From: Porticoccaceae bacterium
Lineage (GTDB): Bacteria > Pseudomonadota > Gammaproteobacteria > Pseudomonadales > Porticoccaceae
NCBI GenBank assembly: GCA_018069525.1
Contig: JAGPUQ010000011.1
Location: 173,292-237,291, forward strand
Reading direction: 5' to 3'
Length of the DNA: 64,000 nt
Both the position numbers and the translations under genes were made by a program. The notes under the pieces are model-generated. The model was not told where the DNA came from and ran no database searches. It was given only the letters and a program-made list of their open reading frames with translations. This document shows positions 39,864 to 48,635 of this stretch, in pieces (positions within the stretch are counted from its first letter, which is position 1; every line of letters starts with the position of its first letter).

Positions 39864-40205
39864 TCAAACCTTTTTAACAAACTCCGATTTCAACTTCATC
39901 GCACCAATACCGTCAATTTTGCAATCGATATCGTGATCGCCATCCACCAGACGAATATTTTTGACCTTAGTGCCGACCTTAACCACGGACGACGAACCTT
40001 TCACTTTTAGATCTTTGATCACTACTACGCTGTCACCGTCGTTGAGTACATTGCCGTTGCTGTCTTTGATAACGACTTCATCATCTGTATTTTCATCTGC
40101 CCCGGACTGCGACCATTCGTGGGCGCACTCGGGGCAGATGTACATGTCTCGATCCTGGTAGGTGTATTCGGAACTACACTGCGGACATTTGGGTAAGTCG
40201 CTCAT
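39864..40205 (-). CDS. yjdM: YjdM/PhnA family zinc-ribbon protein
   Basis: 113 residues. N-terminal zinc ribbon ([12 protein letters not shown] ... ICPECAHEW) and C-terminal SH3-like PhnA domain ([38 protein letters not shown]). The name PhnA is historical; no phosphonate role is shown. It ends 29 bases before the monooxygenase start and may share its transcript. Confidence 0.93.
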   Translation of the reverse strand: MSDLPKCPQCSSEYTYQDRDMYICPECAHEWSQSGADENTDDEVVIKDSNGNVLNDGDSVVVIKDLKVKGSSSVVKVGTKVKNIRLVDGDHDIDCKIDGIGAMKLKSEFVKKV

Positions 40206-40281
40206 TATTTTCCTGTTAATTCGAGGCCGCCCGAGATAAATCGAGCGGGTAATTGATGATGTATTTATTTTTGCGCCGCAT

Positions 40282-40518
40282 TTATTTTTGCTTAGAGGCC
40301 CAAATAGCTAGTTTATGGCGCATGGTTTGCTGGGATATCTGGTCTTCTGGAACCGGCTGGATGACTTTATCGTGCACTAGCAAGCGGTAAATATATTCGA
40401 TTTTCTCGTTAGCGGAGTCTGTGGGTTCAAACTCAACCACGCCCCGCGCTTCGCCGTATTTGACGCCCTCGGCAATGGCTTTCTTGATTAGCTCTTTTTC
40501 GTTTTTGAGTTTTTTCAT
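40282..40518 (-). CDS. DUF5062 family protein
   Basis: 78 residues, cytoplasmic, highly charged: [20 protein letters not shown], then [20 protein letters not shown] and [14 protein letters not shown]. It resembles the small DUF5062 proteins of marine gammaproteobacteria (Vibrio, Shewanella). Function unknown. Confidence 0.75.
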   Translation of the reverse strand: MKKLKNEKELIKKAIAEGVKYGEARGVVEFEPTDSANEKIEYIYRLLVHDKVIQPVPEDQISQQTMRHKLAIWASKQK

Positions 40519-40561
40519 AGTTCACCTTCAAGGCCCTGTTGCCAAACTAGTTTGCACTGAC

Positions 40562-42682
40562 TTACCGGTGCCAGTTTAACTCGATAACTCCGGTGCGTGG
40601 CTCCCCGACAAAATACCGCTCCTGGCCAAAACCAAAATCTGCCCGGTCAGCATAATCCGTATTGGCTACATTATTAAGCCGCAAACCCAGCTGCCAGTGC
40701 GGTGCTGCCTGCCACTGCCAGCGCAAATTCATCAGCCGGTGGCCGCGGTAACTGTGCTGATTCTGAGGGTCGGTGTAATAGCTACCCAGGTAGACCCATT
40801 CCAGCTCAACGCTGCTGCCCGCAAAAAAACCCTCGCCCGTAGAGCGCCTACCAACATGCGCGCTACCGGTATAACGCGGTGCGGTGTCAATATCGTTGCC
40901 CTTTATTGAAACCGCGCTAATATCCATGTTGCTATCGTAACTGTGTTTAGCGTAGCTGGCATTAATGTCGAAGTACCATTTATTGTCGGCTTGCCAATGC
41001 AGGCTAAGCTCCAGGCCTCGGTGTAAGGTACTGGCGCCACTGACGTTCTGGCGCGCGCTATTTTGAAAAATCACATCGTCTTTTTCCATACGATAAGCGG
41101 CGAACGTGTATTGCCAATGGCCCGCTGAGCCACGCAAGCCCAGCTCCACATTGTCGGCAGTTTCCGCGTTCAGCTCGCTGCCAAGCTGCCCGGATTGCAG
41201 TCGGTACAATTCCGTCACCTGTGGCGCCCGGTAACCGCGGGATACGTTGAAATATAGTTGGTGAACAGAACCAAGCTCCCGCACCAGGCCCAACTGCCAG
41301 GAGGCATTGCTATACCCGTCGGTGGTGTCGTCGGGTCGAATAAATCGACACACGACCCCATCGGTGCAGGGCGATATGCTCGCAGTCCGGTTGTCGTAGT
41401 CGTAGCTTAACCATTCGTAACGTAGACCAGCGGATAAGCGGGTCATGTCATTGACCTGCCAGTCGAGCGCGGCATAGGGCGATACCACCTGCGCAGCGAC
41501 ACGATAATCGTAATGTACACCCGCAGGGATGGTCGGGCTGAATTCCGCGGCCTGGGTTTCCTGTAATTCACCCTGAGTGTATTCGCCGTCTAATCCAAGG
41601 TGGAGGGTAAACTGTTGGTCAAAATGGTAACGATATGCAGTTTGCCAACCGACGCTGTAGTGGCGATTGCGCTCCACCGGTTGCCAGGGCAGAAAGTGCA
41701 TAAGAAATTTCATTTCCGTGTGGCGCAGATAAGGCGTGAATACCCACTGAGTTGCGGAATCGGGACGATAATCAAAGCGAATATTTAGCCGCTGACTACG
41801 GACATCGCGATAGGCTTCGGGGTTTGGGTTTTCCTGTTTACGGGAATCATCCTGGTAAGCATCGTTGCCGGTGATAAAACCGGCGGTTTCCTGGTTAAGG
41901 TTGGTCAGCGCCGCTGTCGTGGTAATGTTTAATTCACCGGCGCGCCACATTGCTTTTGTGCGATGGCGAAGTTTTAATTTTTGTTGGTCGAAACCAGCGT
42001 TGTCTTTATATCCGCCGGATCGAACACCATCAAAGCCCGCATACCACTTGCTATTCTGGTGGCTCAGGCGAGTGCGATAGTAGTCGTGACTGCCGCCCTC
42101 TACGGCGAGCGTGGTGCTTCCATCAGAGTCTCCCTGATAAGAAGGGCTCACAACATTAATGACGCCGTGCAGTGCGTTGCTGCCATAAAGCACAGACTGC
42201 GGCCCCGACAAGACCTCTATGCGACCGGCCAGCTCGCTGGTGGCTTCAAACAACTGATTAACATTGCAGAACCCGGCGGCGCGCAGGGGGATATTGTCCT
42301 CGGCCATTAAAAATGCGCCACAGGCTCCGGCCCCTGTTAGCACCGGCGAACGCAGAGCGGTGAGGTGCTCCTGCCCATTGCCGCGGCTAAGCCATACCCC
42401 GGGAACGCGAACCAGAGCGTCGGCAATATGGCGATGCCCAGTCAACGCCAGGGCCTCCGCGCCAATTTTATAGGCGCTACCCGGCAGGGCGCTCGCGGCA
42501 GTTTCGGTGCGACTACCGTAAACAATCAGTTCTTCGAAGAGAGGTGGTCCTATCTCACCAGTCTGGATACCTGGCATTTGCCCATCGACGACATTATTAC
42601 CGAGCGCCCCGATGCTGGCCACGATCAATATTGCCGCCACACCGATATCCAAAAATGTGGTTACCCAAAATTTTCCGTGCAT
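40562..42682 (-). CDS. TonB-dependent outer-membrane receptor
   Basis: 706 residues. Signal-like N-terminus, TonB box region EELIVYGSR (about residue 50), plug domain with DALVRVPGVWLSRGNGQ and IEVLSGPQSVLYGSNALHGVINVV, and a 22-strand barrel ending in an aromatic-rich strand. Receptors of this shape import siderophores, cobalamin, sugars or cofactors such as PQQ. It is divergent from the Rieske/PQQ-dehydrogenase genes with 134 bases between starts, so import of PQQ, a metal chelate or the substrate of that enzyme is a reasonable guess, no more. Confidence 0.88.
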   Translation of the reverse strand: MHGKFWVTTFLDIGVAAILIVASIGALGNNVVDGQMPGIQTGEIGPPLFEELIVYGSRTETAASALPGSAYKIGAEALALTGHRHIADALVRVPGVWLSRGNGQEHLTALRSPVLTGAGACGAFLMAEDNIPLRAAGFCNVNQLFEATSELAGRIEVLSGPQSVLYGSNALHGVINVVSPSYQGDSDGSTTLAVEGGSHDYYRTRLSHQNSKWYAGFDGVRSGGYKDNAGFDQQKLKLRHRTKAMWRAGELNITTTAALTNLNQETAGFITGNDAYQDDSRKQENPNPEAYRDVRSQRLNIRFDYRPDSATQWVFTPYLRHTEMKFLMHFLPWQPVERNRHYSVGWQTAYRYHFDQQFTLHLGLDGEYTQGELQETQAAEFSPTIPAGVHYDYRVAAQVVSPYAALDWQVNDMTRLSAGLRYEWLSYDYDNRTASISPCTDGVVCRFIRPDDTTDGYSNASWQLGLVRELGSVHQLYFNVSRGYRAPQVTELYRLQSGQLGSELNAETADNVELGLRGSAGHWQYTFAAYRMEKDDVIFQNSARQNVSGASTLHRGLELSLHWQADNKWYFDINASYAKHSYDSNMDISAVSIKGNDIDTAPRYTGSAHVGRRSTGEGFFAGSSVELEWVYLGSYYTDPQNQHSYRGHRLMNLRWQWQAAPHWQLGLRLNNVANTDYADRADFGFGQERYFVGEPRTGVIELNWHR

Positions 42683-42683
42683 T

Positions 42684-42728
42684 AACTTACTCTACAGAAG
42701 CTTACTCAGCAAAAACTTACTCGCCAGA
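42684..42728. repeat. Three 15-bp tandem units upstream of the TonB receptor gene
   Basis: AACTTACTCTACAGA, AGCTTACTCAGCAAA and AACTTACTCGCCAGA, starting two bases beyond the receptor start codon, inside the divergent promoter region. Confidence 0.85.
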
Positions 42729-42816
42729 TAATCGGCGCTTGTCGCCAACCAGGTCTTATGTGAGCATAGCGGCAAATAAATCAAACCGGAACACCCTAGG
42801 CAAATACACAATAGAG

Positions 42817-43425
42817 ATGCCCATGACTCAAAACACTAAATGCCGGTCCTGCTGCTGCCAGCGGGACGAGGAGCCAAACCGGCTTCGGAGAAACTTGCTA
42901 AAAATAGGGGCACTGATAGGCCTGGCTTCACCCGCGACTACCTTTGCCAGCCGCAAACCGGAAAAAATGCGCCCCCAGGTGGGCGATCGACTGGTGTTTG
43001 CCTACGGAGAACGCCAGGGGGCGATCATCCGCAGCGACGATGTGGTGCTCGGGGCCACTCCCATCGCGGCATTTCCGAAAGACACCTTATATGACATTGT
43101 TCGCGATCGCTCGCGGCTGAATCAACTATTGTTATTACGGCTGGAAAGCGATGAGCTAGCGGAAAACATGGCGCCTTATCACCTCGACGGCGTGGTCGCC
43201 TATTCCGCAGTGTGTACTCACACCGGTTGCACGGTAGAAGGCTGGGACGGTGAACGTAAACGCATTATCTGCCCCTGTCACGGCTCGGAGTACGATGTCA
43301 CCAGAGCCGCCGCCGTGTTGCTTGGGCCGGCACCCAAACCTCTGGCGATGCTACCCCTGACGCTCGACGAAGGAACCTTCGTTGTAGCGGGAAATTTTTC
43401 CCGCAAGGTTGGCTTCAAGAAATAA
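42817..43425 (+). CDS. Rieske [2Fe-2S] protein
   Basis: 202 residues from ATG 42817 (ATG 42823 is also possible). Cys-rich N-terminus (CRSCCCQ), then an RRNLLKIGALIGLA segment that resembles a Tat signal or membrane anchor. The Rieske cluster motifs CTHTGC and CPCHGSEYD give the 2Cys-2His ligands plus the extra disulfide cysteines. It looks like a stand-alone electron-transfer protein outside the cytoplasmic membrane. It is followed after 65 bases by the PQQ dehydrogenase, so it may accept that enzyme's electrons. Confidence 0.88.
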   Translation: MPMTQNTKCRSCCCQRDEEPNRLRRNLLKIGALIGLASPATTFASRKPEKMRPQVGDRLVFAYGERQGAIIRSDDVVLGATPIAAFPKDTLYDIVRDRSRLNQLLLLRLESDELAENMAPYHLDGVVAYSAVCTHTGCTVEGWDGERKRIICPCHGSEYDVTRAAAVLLGPAPKPLAMLPLTLDEGTFVVAGNFSRKVGFKK

Positions 43426-43490
43426 TTCAAATATCCCGCTGCTAAAATAAGCTTGCAGGCAAACAACGATAAATAAAAAGGATGGCTTAG

Positions 43491-45272
43491 ATGACTGGAT
43501 CTGCTGTAGCGCGTGCGCTGTTTAGCGCGGGAATATTATTATTTTTATTGTCTACCAGGGCCGGTGCCGATGTGCTTTTTGCAGATAACTCTTCGCCCGT
43601 TAAATCCGGAACCGCTTTAAAAGATCGCCCCGCCTACAATCCTGTAACACAGAGCCGACTGGGCAAGCCCGAAGCTCGCAACTGGCTTATGTATCGCCGC
43701 ACCTATGACTCCCAGGGTTACAGCGAACTCGAGCAGATAAACACAAAAAACGTTAAGCGCCTTCGCCACCAGTGGACCTTTTCGACGGGAATGCGCGAGG
43801 CTCATCAATCTCCACCGGTGGTTAACGACGGTTATATGTTTGTCACCACCCCCCACAACCACCTGCTGGCCCTGAATGCTAAAACCGGTGATTTACTGTG
43901 GCGCTACGAGCGCGAATTGCCGGAAGATTTGGTGCAAATGCACCCCACTAATCGCGGGGTAGCCCTCTACGGTGATTATGTTTATATGGCGACGGCAGAC
44001 GCCTTTCTAGTAGCGCTCAATGCCCGAACCGGCGAGGTGGTGTGGGAAGCCGAGGTTGAAGATTATTTCTCCGGATACTACATCACCATGGCACCACTGG
44101 CCGCCAGCGGCAAAATCATGGTTGGTGTCTCTGGTGGCGAATTCGGTATTCGCGGATTTGTTGCCGCTTTCGATGCAGTGAGCGGGGAACCCGCCTGGAA
44201 AACCTACACCATCCCGGGGCCGGGTGAGCCTGGCCATACTTCCTGGCCGGGAGATACCTGGAAGACCGGCGGCGTACCGGTCTGGATTACCGGCTCCTAC
44301 GACCCCGAGTTAAAACTTACTTACTGGGGTACCGGCAACGGTGGCCCGTGGATGGGAGATGCTCGCCCCGGTGATAATCTCTATGCGACATCGGTGATCG
44401 CCCTTGATGTCGATACCGGAAAGCTCCGCGCTCACCACCAATACCACTGGAATGACTCCTGGGACTGGGACGAGGTGTCCGCACCCCTGCTTCTGGATTT
44501 TAAACGAGATGGCAAAACCCATAAGGGCCTGGTTCATCCGGGGCGCAACGGTTATCTCTGGTTTCTCGAACGCAGTAAAGATGCCATCGGTTTCGTCAGC
44601 GCTAAACCCTATGTAAAACAGGATGTATTCAAGAGCATTGACCCGATAACGGGGCGACCGGAATATTATCCCGAGCGCAAACCACAAACCGGAAAAACAA
44701 CCTCCTACTGCCCTTCATCCTGGGGCGGCAAAGATTGGCCCCCGGCGGCCTTTAATCCGAAAACCCGCCTTATTTATATACCGGCCAACGACAATGTTTG
44801 CGGAATCTTAAAAGGCAAAGAAGCTGAGTACCGCGAAGGCCAGCTGTTTATGGGTATCGAGCTGGAAGAACTGGGCCTGAAACTCCACCCCGAGGCGGAA
44901 CAATACATTGGCGAATTACAGGCCTGGAATGTTGATACCGCAGAAAAAGTCTGGTCGGCGAAATTCAAAAGCCATCACTGGGGGCCCGTGTTGGCCACTG
45001 CTGGCAACCTGGTGTTTACCGGCGGCACCAACGATCGTTATTTTCGTGCCTTCGACGCCAGCACCGGCGAGCTCCTTTGGCAGCACCGCACTAATTCTGG
45101 CGTCATTGGCGTACCAGTGAGTTATGAAATAGACGGCGTTCAATATATCGCCGTGCAGTCCGGTTACGGCGTCGATGCAGAGCGCGAGCAGGCTCTGCTA
45201 AATATGACCAGGGGCACCAGCACTTACGTGCCCCAGGGCGGGGTCGTATGGGTTTTTGCGCTGGAAAAATAA
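43491..45272 (+). CDS. PQQ-dependent alcohol dehydrogenase, lanthanide-type active site
   Basis: 593 residues, signal peptide at 1-26, eight-bladed propeller with W-motifs, no cytochrome domain (type I). Aligned by eye to methanol dehydrogenase without gaps from Asn283 to Asp327: metal ligands Glu217 (SGGEFGIRG), Asn283 (GTGNGGPW) and Asp325, plus Asp327 in SWDWDEV where MxaF has Ala and XoxF has Asp. PQQ contacts (HPGRNGYLW; the Trp of VPVWITGSYDP) are kept. The usual vicinal Cys-Cys before NRG is absent (VQMHPTNRG). Probably a periplasmic alcohol or aldehyde oxidation; substrate unknown. Confidence 0.92.
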   Translation: MTGSAVARALFSAGILLFLLSTRAGADVLFADNSSPVKSGTALKDRPAYNPVTQSRLGKPEARNWLMYRRTYDSQGYSELEQINTKNVKRLRHQWTFSTGMREAHQSPPVVNDGYMFVTTPHNHLLALNAKTGDLLWRYERELPEDLVQMHPTNRGVALYGDYVYMATADAFLVALNARTGEVVWEAEVEDYFSGYYITMAPLAASGKIMVGVSGGEFGIRGFVAAFDAVSGEPAWKTYTIPGPGEPGHTSWPGDTWKTGGVPVWITGSYDPELKLTYWGTGNGGPWMGDARPGDNLYATSVIALDVDTGKLRAHHQYHWNDSWDWDEVSAPLLLDFKRDGKTHKGLVHPGRNGYLWFLERSKDAIGFVSAKPYVKQDVFKSIDPITGRPEYYPERKPQTGKTTSYCPSSWGGKDWPPAAFNPKTRLIYIPANDNVCGILKGKEAEYREGQLFMGIELEELGLKLHPEAEQYIGELQAWNVDTAEKVWSAKFKSHHWGPVLATAGNLVFTGGTNDRYFRAFDASTGELLWQHRTNSGVIGVPVSYEIDGVQYIAVQSGYGVDAEREQALLNMTRGTSTYVPQGGVVWVFALEK

Positions 45273-45446
45273 GCGTGTTTAGTAAAAAAGAAACTCGAAA
45301 GGCGAAACCATAGGGCAATATAACAACTAAGCACTTCGTTTACGCCGTTCTGACTCAACCCTACTCAACCACTTCAAAGAATAGATGTTATACATTCTTA
45401 CGCTTTTAGTTAACATGACGCCCCACTTACGACCAACGTTATCAGC

Positions 45447-46322
45447 ATGAGTCAGTCAACGACGCACTTAGAACTACACCTTCCCGTCGAAACCGAAAGT
45501 GTATCGGCGGTGGCTTTACTGTCCGAGGCCAGCGGTTTGTCGAAGCAGCACATAAAGCGAGTAATGCAAAACGGTGCTGTGTGGTTAAGCCATGGCAAAG
45601 GCGATACCCAAAACACCCGTCGTTTGCGGCGACTACAACATAAGCTGGTGATTGGCGATGAACTGCACCTCTATTATGACGAGGCGATACAGTCCACCAT
45701 ACCGGGCACCCCTCACCTGATCGCCGACGAAGGTAGCTATAGCGTGTGGTTTAAACCGCAAGGCATGTATAGCCAGGGCACCAGGTGGGGAGATCACTGC
45801 ACGATCAATCGTTGGGTCGAGCGCCATCTCGAGCGACCTACCTTTATTGTGCACCGGCTAGACAAAGCCGCCACCGGTCTCATCGTGCTGGCGCATAAAA
45901 AGCGTACTGCCGCCGCCTTATCCGAATTATTTGCACAACGCTTGATCGACAAACGCTATCGCGCGTTGGTGCACGGACAGTTTACTGCGGAGCCGGTATT
46001 ACTGGATCAGGATATTGATGAGCGTCATGCCCGTAGTCGGGTGACGCTGATCCACTACAACGCACAATACGATAGCTCGCTGGTGGAGGTGGATATAGAA
46101 ACCGGCCGCAAGCACCAAATTCGTCGCCATCTGGCCAGTACGGGTCATGCGATTATTGGCGACCGGCTTTATGGCCCCGCCGATACCAACAGCGGTGCTT
46201 ATCCCGGAGTCGATCTACAACTGATGTCGGCCAAGCTGGCCTTCAAAAACCCCGACGGCGGTGAACAAAAAAGTTATTCAGCACCTGCCGAATTAATCCC
46301 AGCACCGATGAATACCTACTAA
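45447..46322 (+). CDS. RluA family pseudouridine synthase
   Basis: 291 residues. S4-like N-terminus (SGLSKQHIKRVMQNGAVWL), then the catalytic motif FIVHRLDKAATGLIVLAH with the nucleophilic Asp, followed by KRYRALVHG and ETGRKHQIRRHLASTGHAI. Which uridine in rRNA or tRNA it modifies cannot be told. The last codons and stop are repeated four more times downstream. Confidence 0.92.
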   Translation: MSQSTTHLELHLPVETESVSAVALLSEASGLSKQHIKRVMQNGAVWLSHGKGDTQNTRRLRRLQHKLVIGDELHLYYDEAIQSTIPGTPHLIADEGSYSVWFKPQGMYSQGTRWGDHCTINRWVERHLERPTFIVHRLDKAATGLIVLAHKKRTAAALSELFAQRLIDKRYRALVHGQFTAEPVLLDQDIDERHARSRVTLIHYNAQYDSSLVEVDIETGRKHQIRRHLASTGHAIIGDRLYGPADTNSGAYPGVDLQLMSAKLAFKNPDGGEQKSYSAPAELIPAPMNTY

Positions 46323-46390
46323 AGTGAATTCCTACTAAAATGAATCCCTATTAAAATGAACACGCTTAGTAAAATGAATACTTACTGATA
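46309..46390. repeat. Five tandem copies of the 3' end of the pseudouridine synthase gene
   Basis: Units 46309-46324, 46325-46340 and 46341-46356 (16 bp), 46357-46374 (18 bp) and 46375-46390. Unit 1, TGAATACCTACTAAAG, contains the final Asn-Thr-Tyr codons and the TAA stop. The copies fill the spacer up to the DUF1415 gene. Confidence 0.95.
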
Positions 46391-46405
46391 TGCCGACCAT
46401 CAAAT

Positions 46406-46969
46406 ATGAATAGTAATCCCCACGAAGCGGTTATTGCTCAAGTACGGCAATGGCTTAAAGATGTCGTGATCGGTTTTAATTTTTGCCCCTTTGCCCAGCG
46501 TGAGTTCGACGCGGGGCGTATCCGTTATTGCGTTATTGACGGCGCGAAAAAGAAACAGGTGCTGGCAAGTCTGCTGGACGAATTTCAATTTTTAGATACC
46601 CACGACACTACCGAAACCACCCTGCTGATTTTTGCCGATGGCTTCCGCGATTTTTATGCCTATCTCGACATACTCGATTTAGCGCAGCAAGCTCTGGAGG
46701 ATGCCGGATACGAAGGCATTTATCAGCTCGCCAGCTTTCACCCGGATTATCTGTTTGAGGGTGAACCGGTAGACGACGCTGCCCATTACACCAATCGATC
46801 GCCTTTGCCGATGCTTCACCTGCTGCGCGAAGCCAGTATTGAACGTGCGGTTGCTGGCGACCCCAACACCGATCAAATTCCTGAGCGTAATAAAGCCCTG
46901 GCGCGGGACAAGGGCGCTGCTTTTTGGCAGAGCTTTTTATCAGAGCAGAGGTCAGACCTTAAACCTTAA
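46406..46969 (+). CDS. DUF1415 family protein
   Basis: 187 residues. Conserved family features: VRQWLKDVVIGFNFCPFAQ near the N-terminus, TTLLIFADGFRDFYAYLD, QLASFHPDYLFEGEP and NRSPLPMLHLLREASIERA. Function unknown; cytoplasmic. The stop codon lies at the head of a 14-bp tandem array. Confidence 0.88.
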   Translation: MNSNPHEAVIAQVRQWLKDVVIGFNFCPFAQREFDAGRIRYCVIDGAKKKQVLASLLDEFQFLDTHDTTETTLLIFADGFRDFYAYLDILDLAQQALEDAGYEGIYQLASFHPDYLFEGEPVDDAAHYTNRSPLPMLHLLREASIERAVAGDPNTDQIPERNKALARDKGAAFWQSFLSEQRSDLKP

Positions 46970-47019
46970 ACCTGATTCCTTAAACCTGATTCCTTAAACC
47001 CTAGCCCTTAAACCTTAGC
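46964..47019. repeat. Four 14-bp tandem units at the DUF1415 stop
   Basis: CCTTAAACCTGATT twice exactly (46964-46977, 46978-46991), then CCTTAAACCCTAGC and CCTTAAACCTTAGC. The first unit contains the final Pro codon and TAA stop of the DUF1415 gene. Confidence 0.95.
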
Positions 47020-47102
47020 CCTCAGCATTGTTTTTCGGATACAAACCCATCCTGCCTATATAATGGCCCGCTACTCATCATATTTCCCGGGATATACCCA
47101 GC

Positions 47103-48587
47103 GTGCTAACAGATCTCTCTCTCAATCGGGGCCTACGAAAGGGTTTGGACTCGCTCAAACTAAAGGCACCCACCGACGTACAGGCGCAGGTTATACCCGC
47201 TGCTCTGGCGGGAAAGAACTTGCTGGTGAGCGCCGAAACCGGCAGCGGGAAAACCCTGGCCTACCTGATACCCTGTGCCCAACGCATACTGGACGCTAAA
47301 GTAATGCGCCAGGCCGGAACACTGGTCTTAGTATTAGTCCCCACCCGCGAACTCGCTCGGCAGGTGGAAAAACACCTGATTCCCTTAATCAAACATACCG
47401 CGCTAACCTCCGGAATTATTACCGGCGGCAATAGCTTTAAATATCAACAATCCATCTTGCGTAAAAACCCGGAATTTATTATTTCAACACCCGGACGTTT
47501 AGTGGAAATGATCAATACCGAAAGTGCTGATTTTTCTTCTCTGCAAACCTTGGTGCTGGACGAAGCCGATCGCATGCTCGATATGGGTTTTCGGGAAGAC
47601 GTACTGGAAATCATTGCGGCCTGTAACCCGCAACGCCAAACCTTGCTGTTGTCAGCCACTTTACGACACACCGGAATTTCGAGCATTGCACAGGAAATTC
47701 TTACCGACGCAGAACAAATTACCGTGGGCGCGGAACGTAGCCAGCACAGTCAAATTTATCAGCAAGTGATTCTCTGTGACGACAAAGACCACAAAGAAAA
47801 GGTGCTCGTCCATTTACTTAAAGCCGACACTTTACCTAAAGCCGATACCGCACTTAAGTCCGACACAGCACCTTCATCCGAATCAGTACCTTCACTCGAA
47901 ATAACACCTTCACCCGAAACGGCTGTAGCGCCGGAAGAAAATAATCCACCGACCAAAGTACATAAAGTTTTAAAGAAATTTTTGGTATTTTCCAATACCC
48001 GTGCTCAAGTCGATAAGCTCGGCGCTCATCTGCGTTACCAAAAAATTCGCGCGGGCGCTTTGCATGGCGATCTAACCCAGGAAGAGCGCAACCACGTTAT
48101 CGCCCTGTTTGCCGAAGGCAAAATTAATGTCTTAGTGGCCAGCGATGTCGCGGCCCGTGGGCTGGATGTAAAAAATATCGATACGGTGATTAATTTTGAT
48201 TTCCCCCGCAACATCGACGACTACGTGCATCGCATCGGTCGCACCGGTCGAGCGGGTCGGCAGGGACTGGCGATTTCGTTTGTCGCTTCCTATGACTGGA
48301 ATTTAATGGCCAGCGTTGAACGCCACAACGGCACTCCTTTTGAGAAACGCTCCATTAAAAGTTTAAAGGCGAAGTTCAAAGGCCCGAAGAAAATAAAATC
48401 CAACGGCAAAGCCGCCGGACCGAAGAAAAAGAAAAAGAAACCGGAAGATAAGAAAGCCAGCCGACATCGCTATAGCAAGAACAAAGGCAAGCGCGGCAGC
48501 AAAACCGACTCTGGCAGTGGCCTGGCGAGCAAAGACGGCCTTGCGCCTTTAATGAAGAAGCAACGACCAGAAACAAAACCGTCATAA
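47103..48587 (+). CDS. DEAD-box ATP-dependent RNA helicase
   Basis: 494 residues, GTG start. Q motif region PTDVQAQVIPAALAGKNLLV, Walker A SAETGSGKT, PTRELA, LVLDEADRMLDMGF, LLLSATL, then the second RecA domain with VLVASDVAARGLDV and HRIGRTGRAGRQG. Between the two domains is an insertion of about 36 residues (PKADT/PSxE repeats) encoded by six 18-bp units. The C-terminal tail of about 70 residues is Lys-rich and should bind RNA. Closest to the RhlE/SrmB-like helicases used in ribosome assembly or mRNA decay. Confidence 0.93.
   Translation: MLTDLSLNRGLRKGLDSLKLKAPTDVQAQVIPAALAGKNLLVSAETGSGKTLAYLIPCAQRILDAKVMRQAGTLVLVLVPTRELARQVEKHLIPLIKHTALTSGIITGGNSFKYQQSILRKNPEFIISTPGRLVEMINTESADFSSLQTLVLDEADRMLDMGFREDVLEIIAACNPQRQTLLLSATLRHTGISSIAQEILTDAEQITVGAERSQHSQIYQQVILCDDKDHKEKVLVHLLKADTLPKADTALKSDTAPSSESVPSLEITPSPETAVAPEENNPPTKVHKVLKKFLVFSNTRAQVDKLGAHLRYQKIRAGALHGDLTQEERNHVIALFAEGKINVLVASDVAARGLDVKNIDTVINFDFPRNIDDYVHRIGRTGRAGRQGLAISFVASYDWNLMASVERHNGTPFEKRSIKSLKAKFKGPKKIKSNGKAAGPKKKKKKPEDKKASRHRYSKNKGKRGSKTDSGSGLASKDGLAPLMKKQRPETKPS
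47820..47927. repeat. Six 18-bp tandem units inside the DEAD-box helicase gene
   Basis: Units start at 47820, 47838, 47856, 47874, 47892 and 47910 (for example AAAGCCGACACTTTACCT, TCATCCGAATCAGTACCT). They encode six-residue units such as KADTLP and SSESVP and keep the frame. Confidence 0.9.
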
Positions 48588-48635
48588 AACCCCGGCACAC
48601 TATTGCTCCACGGCAATAAACTCTACACTTCCCCC

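Noticed and set aside
42544..42816. Upstream extension of the Rieske gene to 42544
   Set aside because: It would overlap the divergent TonB receptor start and lacks a ribosome site; ATG 42817 gives a sensible leader.
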